64,000 nt of DNA from Cyathus striatus. Taxonomy: Eukaryota > Basidiomycota > Agaricomycetes > Agaricales > Nidulariaceae. Below are positions 52,608 through 62,935 of the stretch, in pieces. How positions within the stretch are numbered: the first letter of the stretch is position 1; every line of letters starts with the position of its first letter. The notes beneath the pieces are model-generated. The model worked only from the letters and a program-made list of their open reading frames with translations, did not search any database and was not told where the DNA came from. Both the position numbers and the translations under genes were made by a program. The stretch covers positions 1,426,001-1,490,000 of the forward strand of contig JAOVFP010000023.1 in assembly GCA_025738555.1 (NCBI GenBank), written 5' to 3'.

Positions 52608-53398
52608 TCGTAGGATTTGACGTGACTTGTCGTACTTGTACGTCTGGGACCTTGTTTTCATAAATACTTCATGATGTGTACATTCACTGTCCTTGATTAC
52701 TATGTCGTAAAGAATGTGTGATATCGAATTTAATCATCGTCTTCCTTTTGTGTCGGCTTCCTCCGCATCGGGTTATATCGAAGTGTGACAGTCTCAAATG
52801 CAGAGAAAATTGCGAATACTATCTTGAGGCTTCTTCTTGATGCACCGGCGCGAGTAAGTATGTAGTTCCTTCTATAAAGCTTTCCCAAATCGGGATTCGG
52901 TATTAGACATACATAGATAGTCTCCTTATGATATAGCAATGGACTATCCCATCACCTTCTTGCCGTAACAAGCAGTCGAAAGCTAGATATAATAGAGTTA
53001 GGTTACATTTCGCATTTTCTGGACTAGGAGATGGAGCCATTAGCTTGCTAATGTGGAAAGTGGTTCTTTACCCAAACGAAACAGGATGGGACATTTGGAG
53101 AATACACACTTGCTGAGGAGTGGAGTAAAACAGATCTTCCTAGTAAAGAAATGTTCGTGACCTCAATGTTCACAGTGTCGGGCTTTCGAAATGTAGACCT
53201 TGAAGACCGAAGCTAATAGTAATTATGAATGTTCCGCCAAGTTGCGCTTGTGATCATCAAGTAGAACTACATTGTAGTACTGAAACTTCCAACCGACAGA
53301 CGCGGAAATGATGATAGTCAAGCTTCTAGATGCAGTATGAGCGCTGAAGTTTCAAAAATGCTAACGTTGAACATGTCATGCTTAACGGCCTGGAAAGG
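52608..53398. other. Spacer between CAP copies 1 and 2
   Basis: About 790 bp with 3' sequences of copy 1 and the promoter of copy 2. No other gene is recognisable. Confidence 0.4.
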
Positions 53399-53406
53399 TA
53401 TAAAAT
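53399..53406 (+). promoter_or_regulatory. TATA box, CAP copy 2
   Basis: TATAAAAT, 66 bp before the ATG at 53465. Confidence 0.55.
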
Positions 53407-53464
53407 CACCATCGTCGTACCAATGTATACCAACCGCAGGTATTCAACTTGAGTTCTCTTCGAC

Positions 53465-54316
53465 ATGCAACTTCAGCTCTCTTTGTTCGCAATCTTTTTC
53501 ATCGCACTCTCGGCGGTAGCGTCTGTGATACCAACGGAACTCGAGAGTCGAGGTAGCCACTTTCACCCGAGTGCGCTTCAAATTTCCACCTGACACTTTT
53601 ACATAGATGCATGGAGTGACCAGGTACTCCAGCAACACAACACCAACCGTGCCAAGTATGGCGCTCGTCCGTTGACTTGGAACGCGAACTTGTATCCAGC
53701 AGCCTTGCAATGGGCCAAGCAATGTAAATTCCAGCACAGGTAAGGCATTGACCAGTCGAATAAAATGACAGATGTGGCTAAACAATTTGACCAGCTCTGG
53801 GGCATATGGAGAAAATTTGGTACTGGCCTAGTATTCTCTTTGGGTGTAACATTTACTGAACTCTTACGATACAGGCAGCAGGATCAGGCAACTATGGAAT
53901 GAGTAATGCCATGAGCGCATGGATGGGTGAAGCTTGTGAGTCGTCTCAACAAGTTTCATTCTGGGCCGTCTCTAACCATCTCGAAATTTAATAGCGCAAT
54001 ATAACTGTGCGTTGAATTACAGCTTACGCTAAGAGGTACTTACGATAGCCACGTAGACAATAACCCTGGATTCTCTGCCGCGACTGGCCATTTTACGCAG
54101 GTCGTTTGGAAGTCCACTACTAGCGTCGCATGCGCTATTGCTGATTGCCCAGCTGGGAGCATCTTTAGCGGCCTGGCGTCCAAATATGTTGTATGCCGTT
54201 ACGCGCCTCCAGGGAACTATCAAGGCCAATACCCGTAAGTAACATCTTGGTCTTGTATCTTAATTGGTTTATGGGAACGTCGATGATCTAGGCAAAATGT
54301 TGGTCGTCCTACCTAG
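53465..54316 (+). CDS. CAP/PR-1 secreted protein, copy 2 (Pry-like)
   Basis: Seven exons: 53465-53552, 53607-53739, 53795-53819, 53875-53935, 53995-54006 (12-nt microexon), 54057-54234 and 54292-54316; 522 nt, 173 residues. The signal peptide is MQLQLSLFAIFFIALSAVAS, then VIPTELESR and the mature CAP domain starting DAWSDQVLQQHN. It keeps AYGENL, GHFTQVVWKSTTSVACAIA and KYVVCRYAPPGNYQGQYPQN. It is closest to copies 3 and 4 in the signal peptide and the segment QQHNTNRAKYGARPLTWNAN. It appears intact and canonical, and is probably a secreted lipid- or sterol-binding protein. Confidence 0.88.
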
Positions 54317-54810
54317 CAGGAAAGTTGAAGCATGTGGTATAAATCACAATTCTACGAAGTGAAGAATCTGAATTATTGCTTGTTTGGCATCAATATTTAC
54401 ACCAAATAGTAAATACATCCAAATACATGCTTCTTTGTCATACTTGTGTTAAGAATCTTTGTCTTGACTTCTTTTCTATATACACGAACATAAATGAAAC
54501 CGTAATAACCACGATGGAGCTATAAAATAGCATTATTTTCCACAAAGAGCTCATTCGTGGCCGTAATGCTCATCACCTTGGGTCGCCGAGGCCACCGAAG
54601 TAGTGCGCAAAAAATGCGGACCCGTAGAAGACCGAATATGCAGTTCTGAATGCCCCAATTATTCTGATATTCTGCCATCTAGAAGAACTACGTGATAACT
54701 GAAACCCACCTCCCCTGCGATAAAAATGATGGTTATCAGACTTCTCGAAGATTATCAGCGCTGAAGCAATGCTCAACCCATTCTGGGCTAAAGTTCGGAG
54801 CATCCAAGTT
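54317..54810. other. Spacer between CAP copies 2 and 3
   Basis: About 490 bp with copy 2 3' sequence and copy 3 upstream sequence. No gene seen. Confidence 0.4.
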
Positions 54811-54816
54811 TATAAG
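54811..54816 (+). promoter_or_regulatory. TATA-like box, CAP copy 3
   Basis: TATAAG, 83 bp before the ATG at 54894. Confidence 0.4.
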
Positions 54817-54893
54817 ACAAGAAATATACTGTATTTCACTGGAAATTCAATTACCCTTTGCTATTGAACTCAATGCCCTCTGCATCAAATACT

Positions 54894-55800
54894 ATGCAAC
54901 TTCGTTTCTCTTTATTTGCAATCATTTTCATTGCGCTCCCTGCCGTCGCATCAGTAATACCATCAGAGATTGACAGCACAGGTGTCCACTTTCATTATCA
55001 GAAGTTTGACTTGCTACTTGCTGTGGCATATTTCTGTATACTAGATGCATGGAGTGACCAGGTTCTTCAGCAACACAAGACTAACCGTGCTAAATATGGT
55101 GCTCGTCCGTTGAGTTGGAACGCTAACCTGTACCCGGGGATGTTGCAGTGTGCCAAGCAATGTAAATTTCAGCACAGGTGAATCTTCTATAGGGCTTAAT
55201 GATACATATAATCAAGTCAGCTGTCTGACAGCTCTGGTGGAGGAGCATACGATGAAAATTTGGTATTAACCTAGATTTTAACTGTACGTACTAGAGTTTC
55301 ATGAATTATTGCTCTATAGGTAGCAAGAGCCGGAAACGTTCGGAATAAGTAACGCCATGAATTCGTGGATGGCCGAAGCATGTAAGTCGCTCTAAAAGCC
55401 AAACCCCCTTTTCTCTGTCTATCTCAAACGATATGTTTTTAATAGCAAAATATGACTGTACGTTAAATTTTTTTGTGTTTAATACATACCTTGATTTAAT
55501 GCTTATGGAAGTTATTGCTAATATTAGACAATAAACCTGGCTTTTCTTCCGTGACTGGTCACTTTACACAGGTTGCTTGGAAGTCCAGTACCAGTATTGC
55601 TTGCGCTATTGCCAATTGCCCAGCAGGGACCATATTTAACCAGACTTTTAAATACGTTGTATGCCGGTATGCACCTCCAGGAAATTATCTTGGGCAATTT
55701 CCGTATGTTCATTCATACCGTTTACTTAATATTCACTTTCGCTTGTGTGATCGGCAGTCAAAACGTTGGTCATCCCCAGGCTCAAATTATAGCGGAGTAA
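54894..55800 (+). CDS. CAP/PR-1 secreted protein, copy 3 (shifted splice site)
   Basis: Proposed exons: 54894-54981, 55045-55177, 55232-55262, 55324-55381, 55446-55457 (12-nt microexon), 55528-55702 and 55758-55800; 540 nt, 179 residues. Relative to copy 2, exon 4 has a 1-nt insertion (AACGTTCGG against AACTATGG), so the usual acceptor at 55318-55319 would give a stop at once. A second AG at 55322-55323, 4 nt downstream, restores the frame and yields QEPETFGISNAMNSWMAEA. The CAP motif GYGEN is changed to AYDEN. GHFTQVAWKSSTSIACAIA and KYVVCRYAPPGNYLGQF remain. The C-terminus is longer (QAQIIAE). Without use of the second AG this is a pseudogene. Confidence 0.65.
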
Positions 55801-56834
55801 ATATGGACAGTCAAGCACGTTTTGAAAGATACGTGTGAAATATAGCAAAAATATAGCATATTCATTGGTTGTTGGTCATCGTTAAACAAGTTACAGCTGC
55901 CTGTGTACTGTTTGATATAAAAATCGCTGCTTATTATTACTGTACTACTTCGACCAACTGTTCGGTCACGCTCCAACTGGTGCGAACAATTGATCGAAAT
56001 GGTACAGTATTACAAAAGTGATTACTTGCTTGAGCTACATCCTTGCTTATTACACTAATGCCTTTCTACCAAGATTGAGCATACTAATAAATGGGTAAGT
56101 CTCCATTTATTTCAATAAAAGTGCTCTCTTGTACTTTTTTTTTTTTTTTTTGCTTACAATCGACTTCAAGTAATCGACCGTTATTTGGCTGTTACTAAGA
56201 CAGCGCCCGGAAGCCGGAAGTGTGGTATATGACTTTAAGTCGCGTACTGAGTTCTCGCATGTTAGCGCTTTGAACGCAAGTGGCAAGTCTTGTTAATCCA
56301 CGTTTGTACAGCTAAGTACTTACAACGACATCATATATAATGACCTGTGATATCAGGCGCTGGTTATCATTATCCAGATGCCGCTGTGCCGGTGTGCAAA
56401 GATTTCAATTCGTTTAATAATTGTTGATTATTTGATGGCCCAATGCTGTGGCAAATAAGTATAGATAATTGGATGAATGAATCGCATGTTAAATTCAACT
56501 TTCCTGTAATGCCATTTAAAGCATATTATCTCACTCAGGCTATGTATACATTCCTCTAAAATAGAGTCAAGAAATAGATCCGATAATGGATTCTGTGATA
56601 ACAAGGGATTTTCAGATCGCAAATCATTTCACAGCCTCGGATCTTCCAAGTGCGCACTGCGGATATGTGAACGACGGAGAAATAAATTCAGAATACGAGC
56701 CTGCCTTGCGACTCCGGTCATCTAGAAGAAATATACAGTGGTATTGGGTGTGACTGAAACGGACGCTCAAGTTTCAGAAGCACGTTGGGAGTGGACTCAA
56801 CAGTATTGTGTGTTTGCCAAGGCTAAAGAGCAGG
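55801..56834. other. Longest spacer in the CAP array, with T17 tract
   Basis: About 1.03 kb, the longest gap in the array. A run of 17 T lies at 56135-56151. I looked for flanking direct repeats that would mark a retroposon and found none convincing. No ORF is supported. Confidence 0.4.
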
Positions 56835-56840
56835 TATAAA
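56835..56840 (+). promoter_or_regulatory. TATA box, CAP copy 4
   Basis: TATAAA, 88 bp before the ATG at 56923. Confidence 0.45.
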
Positions 56841-56922
56841 TTGACTTTCGAAATTCAGAAGTAACCATTATCCTTTTCCTCACTGGATTAATATTCTCCT
56901 TAGATCTTCTCGCAGTCTAACG

Positions 56923-57825
56923 ATGCAGCTTAAATTCTCTTTATTCATTGCTATTTTCCTCGCGCTCTCGGCTGTAGCGTCTGTACTCCCTTCAAAAGCT
57001 GAGAATGGAGGTAGCCTTACTGTCACAGAACTTGAAAGTCGAGGTAATCATCTTCGTCGAATGTGCTTTGAAATGCCAACTAACAAAATTTTTGTATAGA
57101 TGCATGGAGCGACCAGGCTCCTAGTTTCCATAACAGTAACCGTAAGAAGTATGGTGCTAGTGCATTGAAATGGAATGCTAGCCTGTATCAGGAAACTTTG
57201 TAATGGGCTAAGCAGTGTAAATTCGAGCATAGGTGAGCGTAAAGTTCAATGATAATGCTAGTTTGTTTACTCAAATTAATCAGCTCTGGTGGCGGAAAAT
57301 ACGGCGAAAATCTAGTGAGCATATTTTTCAGCGTGTTGGAAGGAATACCGTTTCTGAACCTTTGCTGTGCAGGGGGGTGGAACAGGAGACTATGGAATCC
57401 AAAGTGCTATACATGCATGGATGGCCGAAGCCCGTAAGTCCCTCTAGATAATGTCCTTCTTCGCTCCGACTCAAGCTGTCTTGATCCTACTTAACAGCAA
57501 ACTATAACTGTACGTCAATTCTCAGCTTGGACAAATTTGTGCTTACCGCATTTATTTAGACAACAATCCTGGGTTCTCTTCCGCAACTGGTCACTTTACC
57601 CAAGTTGTTTGGAAGTTTACTACCAGCGTTGTGGCATGCGCTATTGCTAGTTGCCCAGCCGGGACCATATTTAATCAGACGTCCAAATATGTTGTTTGCC
57701 GCTACGCGCCCCCTGGCAACTACCAAGGCCAATTTCCGTAAGTCCATCCTTGCCGTTTATCTAATATTCAGCTCAATTTTATGCATCTTGAATGCTCTAG
57801 GCAAAATGTTGGTCGTCAAGTATAG
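56923..57825 (+). pseudogene. CAP/PR-1 copy 4, single nonsense codon
   Basis: The seven-exon architecture is fully kept: 56923-57043, 57100-57232, 57284-57314, 57373-57433, 57498-57509 (12-nt microexon), 57560-57737 and 57801-57825; 561 nt, a multiple of three. Exon 2 carries TAA at 57201-57203 where the other copies have CAA (Gln) in LQWAKQCKF. No other frame break is seen: GKYGENL, GHFTQVVWKFTTSV and KYVVCRYAPPGNYQGQFPQN are readable. Exon 1 is 33 nt longer than in copy 2. One extra Val codon sits before ACAIA. The decay is recent, or the stop is read through; a sequencing error is also possible. Confidence 0.8.
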
Positions 57826-58156
57826 GAACAATCAAGGACATTGAAGTTTTTCATCAGTTTCGAAACAAGGACTTTAAAAGGGCTTTAGATATTAATTTGA
57901 CGCCTTTGTTGTACATTTTTGTTAAGAAGTACAGCTGGGATTAACATTAGAAGGCTTACAAAGTGCTAAACATGACATTGGCACATTATAATACTAAGAC
58001 ATCGGCATTGTTATTTCGCACCGAAATTGTCCCGAAAAGGAGAAACACGCGCATAAATCAAATTCGCTTCTGAGTAGAACAACTTCGATTTCGGGTCTCC
58101 ACCGGCAGATGGAAGGCAGAAGTGATCTACCATCCAGCATCGTGACGGGGGTTGCC
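57826..58156. other. Spacer between CAP copies 4 and 5
   Basis: About 330 bp. No gene or repeat is seen. Confidence 0.4.
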
Positions 58157-58164
58157 TATATAAA
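58157..58164 (+). promoter_or_regulatory. TATA box, CAP copy 5
   Basis: TATATAAA, 81 bp before the ATG at 58238. Confidence 0.5.
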
Positions 58165-58237
58165 CTGAGCCGAGTCAATCGTTGACCATGATTCTTGCAC
58201 GCACTTTCTTCCAATAAGTAATTTCGACTCCACTAAC

Positions 58238-59116
58238 ATGCAGACCATGGCCAAATCCACTCTTTTTATAATCGTTCTCGTTGCACTCTCCGCGAGCGCG
58301 TCCATGACCACCGTCAACTTGGGAAGCCGAGGTTCGAATCGCGTATTCAATTGCATGCGTGTCAGTTCCTGATTTAAAGTGTTGTTTTTAGCAATCTGGT
58401 CCGATCAGGTTATCTCTGCACATAATGACGCCCGCGCTGAGTACGGAGCGGATGCGTTAACTTGGAATGAAGACATCTATATTCCTACGCTTCAGTGGTC
58501 TCAGACATGTATATTCCAGCATAGGTAGGCTCACATATATTTTAGTTACCTATTTGTGCTTACGTGGTTAATATGCTTGTAGTAACGAAACAACCTACGG
58601 CGAAACTCTGGTACGTTCGAAGCTTTAGAGCTTAGTTTGTACTTGAGAAGGTTTACAATTTCTATTGCAGTACGCTTCGATGGCAGCGAATACTACAATT
58701 GGCGATGCTGTAAAGACATGGACTGCAGAAGCTGGTTAGTGGCATCTTCTCATCACGCTTTACCGCACAACTCACGCTAATCAATCACTCTTACAGCAAA
58801 CTACGATTGTACGCAGTTTAGTATTGTGTAAAATTAGTCTAACTCACGTTCTTTTAGATGAAACACCTAAATATTCCGAAAACACAGGAAATTTCACCCA
58901 GGTAGTTTGGAAATCGACTACCCAAGTCGCTTGCGCAATGGCCAACTGCCCTGGAGGTAGTATTTTCTCGCGGCCGTCAAAGTACATCGTATGTCGGTAT
59001 ACGCCCCCTGGTAACATTACTGGAGAATTCGCGTAAGTGATGATTTCAAATGCGATACGATGCGTATTAATTCGGTTCGCAGCGAAAATGTTGGACAGTA
59101 TGAGGAGGAAGATTAA
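58238..59116 (+). CDS. CAP/PR-1 secreted protein, copy 5 (divergent cavity)
   Basis: Seven exons: 58238-58331, 58392-58524, 58583-58610, 58671-58734, 58797-58808 (12-nt microexon), 58858-59032 and 59083-59116; 540 nt, 179 residues. The signal peptide is STLFIIVLVALSASAS. The open frame is complete, but the domain is the most diverged of the five. The CAP1 motif is GNFTQVVWKSTTQVACAMA, with Asn replacing the cavity His, and GYGENL is TYGETL. The first His (SAHNDARAEYG) and CAP2 (KYIVCRYTPPGNITGEF) remain. Several Asn-Xaa-Thr sites suggest N-glycosylation. The tail is acidic (YEEED). It is either a neofunctionalised copy or one losing metal/ligand coordination; the intact frame favours the former. 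Confidence 0.83.
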
Positions 59117-59546
59117 TTTGTTGGTTTTTCGATACTGTTTTTTTTTTCACGATGAACATGGCATGTTACGAGAAAGAGATTACTTGAAACACCCAGGCTT
59201 GGTGCCATTGTCACTCGTTTCATAACCACTTCGTACATGGACTAGTTAACGATATGATTGATGTTCAGTTTTGAGTTTGAGCAATTACAGAAACAGGGTA
59301 ATTATATGTGAGTTGTATTGCAAGCGCCGAAGTGAAGAATGTTAATGAGTACTGAGTACTGAGTGAAGACCAACACGAGTGGGAGCAGGTAAGCAGGCGT
59401 TGACCAGTTTGGAGTTATGTCAGCACATACATATTTGGCATTTTCCTTCAGACTAAACAACGCTATTGATTGCGCTGCCACAAACGCCAAGTAAAGTCTC
59501 CACAACACAAGTCTCATACTATAACAACACCAAAAGCACTTCCATT
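59117..59546. other. Intergenic region
   Basis: About 430 bp between CAP copy 5 and the RS-rich gene, with a T-rich stretch near 59140. No gene is seen. Confidence 0.4.
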
Positions 59547-60785
59547 ATGCCTCGCTCTCGATCTCGCTCACCGCGCCGAAAACCAGAAAACGAAAACAAG
59601 GACCGAGAGAGGGAAAGAGAAAAGGAGAGAGACCGAGATGACAAGCCAAGACCTAGGCGAAGGTCGGTCTCAAGGGAGAGAGATAGGGATTGGGATGAGA
59701 AAAAGAGGTCTCGCTCGATAGTAAGAGGGAAGGATGAGAGGAGGAGGTCGCGTTCAAGAGAGAGAGATCAGAGGAGGTGGTCGCATTCCACTGAAAGGGA
59801 TGATAGGAGGAGACGCTCGAGGTCGAAGGATCGGGGTGATGCGAAGGGGAAAGGGAAGGAGAAGGAGAAGGAACGCGCTTCGAGGTCTCGGTCACGCTCG
59901 AGGTCGAGAGAACGTCGAAGAAGTCGGTCAAGGGACAATGAGCGGAGGAGAAGTCGCTCTAGAGACCAGGACCGGCGTAGTCGTTCACGCTCACGTTCGA
60001 AGGAGCGTAAGGACAGGCGTAAACGTGATAGGTCAACTTCTTCCTCGGGCTCGAGCGATGACGAACGAAAGAGAAAAGAGAAGAAACGGAGTAAAAAGGA
60101 GAAGAAGAAGGAGAAAAAAGAGAAGAAGGAAAAGGTTTGTTCGGTGTTTCGTTATAGGGGGTGCTTTGCGCTGATAATTTTGAGTAGAAGAAGCGCGCAG
60201 GAGCAAGTGCTGCACAGTGGGGAAAATATGGAATTATATCTGAAATCGAGTACGTTTTCACGTTCTTTGATACTTGAAAAGGACGGGGAACTGACGAGAA
60301 GAACAGTATATTCACAAAAAGCCAAGAATTCTATACATGGCTTGTCGAGGAGCGTAAAATCAATCCGGAGACAGTCTCAAAAGACCAACAGAAAAAAGAG
60401 TTTGTAAAATTTGTCGAGGACTTTAATACCGGTTTGTTTCCATCATAAGTACGCTCGTTCATGTTTTACTAACTTCTTACCTGTAGCTACTCTGCCGCAT
60501 GAGAAATACTACAACATGGAGGTGTACGACCGGCGCATGAATGCGCTGCGGCAAGGGGAGTATCTACCCCCCGCTGACGACAGCTACGACCCGAACGCGG
60601 ACATGAATGCGATCAAGAGCGCACACAAGAAGAAGCCAATCGAGAGGGACAGTTACATGAACCGCGAGCAATTGCTAGAACTTCGAAAAATACAACAGGA
60701 AAGGATTGAAGCTGGGAAGATGAAGTTACTGGGGATGGATATCAAGCAGAATATGGGCGTGAGGATGGATACGACGTATGATTGA
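59547..60785 (+). CDS. RS-rich nuclear protein with conserved C-terminal domain
   Basis: The start is the ATG at 59547 (MPRSRSRSPRRK). About 190 residues of Arg/Ser, Arg/Glu and Lys repeats encode an RS-like domain, then a Lys-rich block. Three introns (starting near 60136, 60252 and 60431) splice a conserved C-terminal module: SAAQWGKYGIISEID, IFTKSQEFYTWLVEERKINP, KKEFVKFVEDFN and TATLPHEKYYNMEVYDRRMN. The stop is TGA 60783-60785. The RS domain suggests a role in splicing or other nuclear RNA work. I do not recognise a named family for the C-terminal module, although it looks eukaryote-conserved. Confidence 0.8.
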
Positions 60786-61300
60786 ATGGGTTGCGCTATC
60801 CGCTGGCCATGCTGCGCAATGAGTCCAGTAAGTATGCGAGGTTGGGAATTTGATGGTCTGGACCTGGTTGCATGTATGATAAGTGTGCACTGTATGTGCG
60901 AGGTTTTTATCTGTTATGTGTGGACGCCGTACGGATTATCACCGGAAGTCTGGAAATTGATCTATATTTAACTTGATCACGGAATGTCGAGAAGAAGAGA
61001 TGGCATCTGTTCTGATTCTATCCACAGGTTGCTGGTTGTTACTTGCAGGTGCCCAATCGCTGTCTGCCATGTTGCTGGCTGCTGGGCTCTGCTGGGGTAC
61101 ATGATTCATTTCATTTGTATATTGTGTATAATAATCCAGAATATTTCGAGAATAGTTTAGTGGTCGGATGAGCGCGGGGCCGGGAGGCTTGTGATTTCCC
61201 GAAACCAGCGATCAAAGGCGCTGCATGGCAAAAGCGATGACGCACCTGCAAATTGCCAACTGAACTCTCCTTCATTTCCACCTCTCACCTTTACACAACC
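60786..61300. other. Intergenic region
   Basis: About 515 bp between two same-strand genes. Nothing recognisable beyond presumed 3' and 5' flanks. Confidence 0.4.
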
Positions 61301-62935
61301 ATGTCGCAGAAGTCAGACATCCTCCTTCTTGGAGCAACAGGCTTCACTGGCCGCCTCATAACTCGCTATCTTGCCTCCCATCCCCAACGCTCATCCTTCA
61401 CCCTCGCACTCGGTGCCCGTTCAAGCAAGAAACTCCAACAGCTGGTTCAGGAGCTTAATTTGAACCAATCGATAATACTCGTTGACGTCGATGTCACGAA
61501 TCCTGAGCAGGTTGAGAGGGCTGTGAAAAGCACCAAGGTCGTGATTAACACTGTCGGTCCGTATTGGAGATGGGGGACGCCTGTTGTTAAGTATGTATCA
61601 CATCGTGGGCCTGGTTTCGTTGGTTGACTTTGGTTTAAAATTACAGGGCATGTGCAGAGAGTGGTGTGCACTACGTCGATTTAACAGGCGAGACTGTCTG
61701 GATTAAGAAACTCATTCTTGAGTGCGTCTATTTCGTCTCCTATTCTGTATCCAACTTGTTTAGCCCACCTTCATTTTAGATACGACTACTTTGCCTCCAA
61801 AACTGGCGCTGTCATCGTCCCCTCGTGCGGGTTCGACTCTCTCCCAGCTGATATCTCAGCTTACCTCGGCAACAAGACTTTGAAAGCGCATGATCCCTCG
61901 CTGAACTCCGCCTCATCCGTTACCGCATACAACATCAAAGGCGGCATTTCGGGAGGTACACTCAGCACCGCTATAATGATGCTCTCCGGGGAGGTACCAA
62001 GGGAGAAGGCGAAGGAGCAGATAATTGAATACTCATTGAGTCCTGGTGTGTTTGCTTTCGTACCACCAAGGTCGAAATAATTGCTTATATTTTTTCGTAG
62101 TGATTGGTGTTAAACCACCAAAACCGCAATTCGTCTATACCCTTCCTATCCCTGGTGCCCGCCCTCTGATCGGTGGATTTTTCTTCATGCAGCCCGTGAA
62201 CAAGCACCTTGTGCAGCGGACTTGGGGTCTCCTAGAGCTCGAGGCCAAAAACAGTATGTCATCTTAAGTCTTTATTGTGTGGTAAACTCATTTCAATCGA
62301 TTAGAAACCCTGACCAGTTCCTCCTCTAAATCATCCAGCCAGCTGCCAAGATACGGTCCAGAATTCTGCTACGATGAATTCGTGGTTCTTCCTTCGAAAC
62401 TGATAGCCATTCTCATGAGAGTATTCCTCATGGTTGGATTAGGTCTGCTGATGTTTGTGCCTCCTGTAAGCACTTCTCTTCTCGTACTCTAACTTTACCT
62501 TAAAGTGGTGTCCTTTAGATTCGCTGGGTAGTGAGCAGGCTCATGCCGCAAAGTGGAGAAGGTCCCTCAGATGAGTATGTATTATACGTAATCTTTCTTC
62601 CCCTACTCTCCACTGACCGGTAAAAAAGGGTCATGGCAAAAGGGCACCTGGTTGGCACAAACATTACCACGTCCGCGTCTTCCCCTCCCGTCTACGTCAA
62701 ATCTACGATCAAAGGCAAAGGCGACCCAGGGTACCTGCTCACAGCCATCATGGTCTCTGAGTCTGCATTGGCACTCGCGTTGGATGGGACGGATAAGCTG
62801 ACGGAGTTTGCAAGGAGGGGAGGAGTGTTGACGCCTGTTACGGCGTTTGGGGATCGGTTGGTTGAGAGGTTGGAGAAGACGGGAAGATTTGAGTTTGCGA
62901 GCTCTGTTGTGGGGGAGAAGGATAAGGACTTGTAA
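61301..62935 (+). CDS. Saccharopine-dehydrogenase-like oxidoreductase
   Basis: The start is the ATG at 61301 (MSQKSDILLLGATGFTGRL) and the stop TAA is at 62933-62935. The N-terminal Rossmann fold has the glycine-rich GATGFTGRLITRYL, then VVINTVGPYWRWGTPVV, ACAESGVHYVDLTGETVW and VPSCGFDSLPADISAYLG, all signatures of the SCCPDH / trans-acting enoyl reductase family. A hydrophobic helix (IAILMRVFLMVGLGLLMFV) sits in the C-terminal half and suggests membrane or lipid-droplet association, as in animal SCCPDH. The end is GYLLTAIMVSESALALALDG with TPVTAFGDRLVERLE. Despite the name these proteins are not known lysine-pathway enzymes. About seven short introns. Confidence 0.88.

Noticed and set aside
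56135..56151. T17 tract as the tail of a minus-strand retroposon
   Set aside because: No convincing direct repeats flank it and no element body is recognisable.
58326..58343. tRNA B-box-like GGTTCGAATC
   Set aside because: It spans the exon 1/intron 1 junction of CAP copy 5, and the flanking bases do not form a T-arm.
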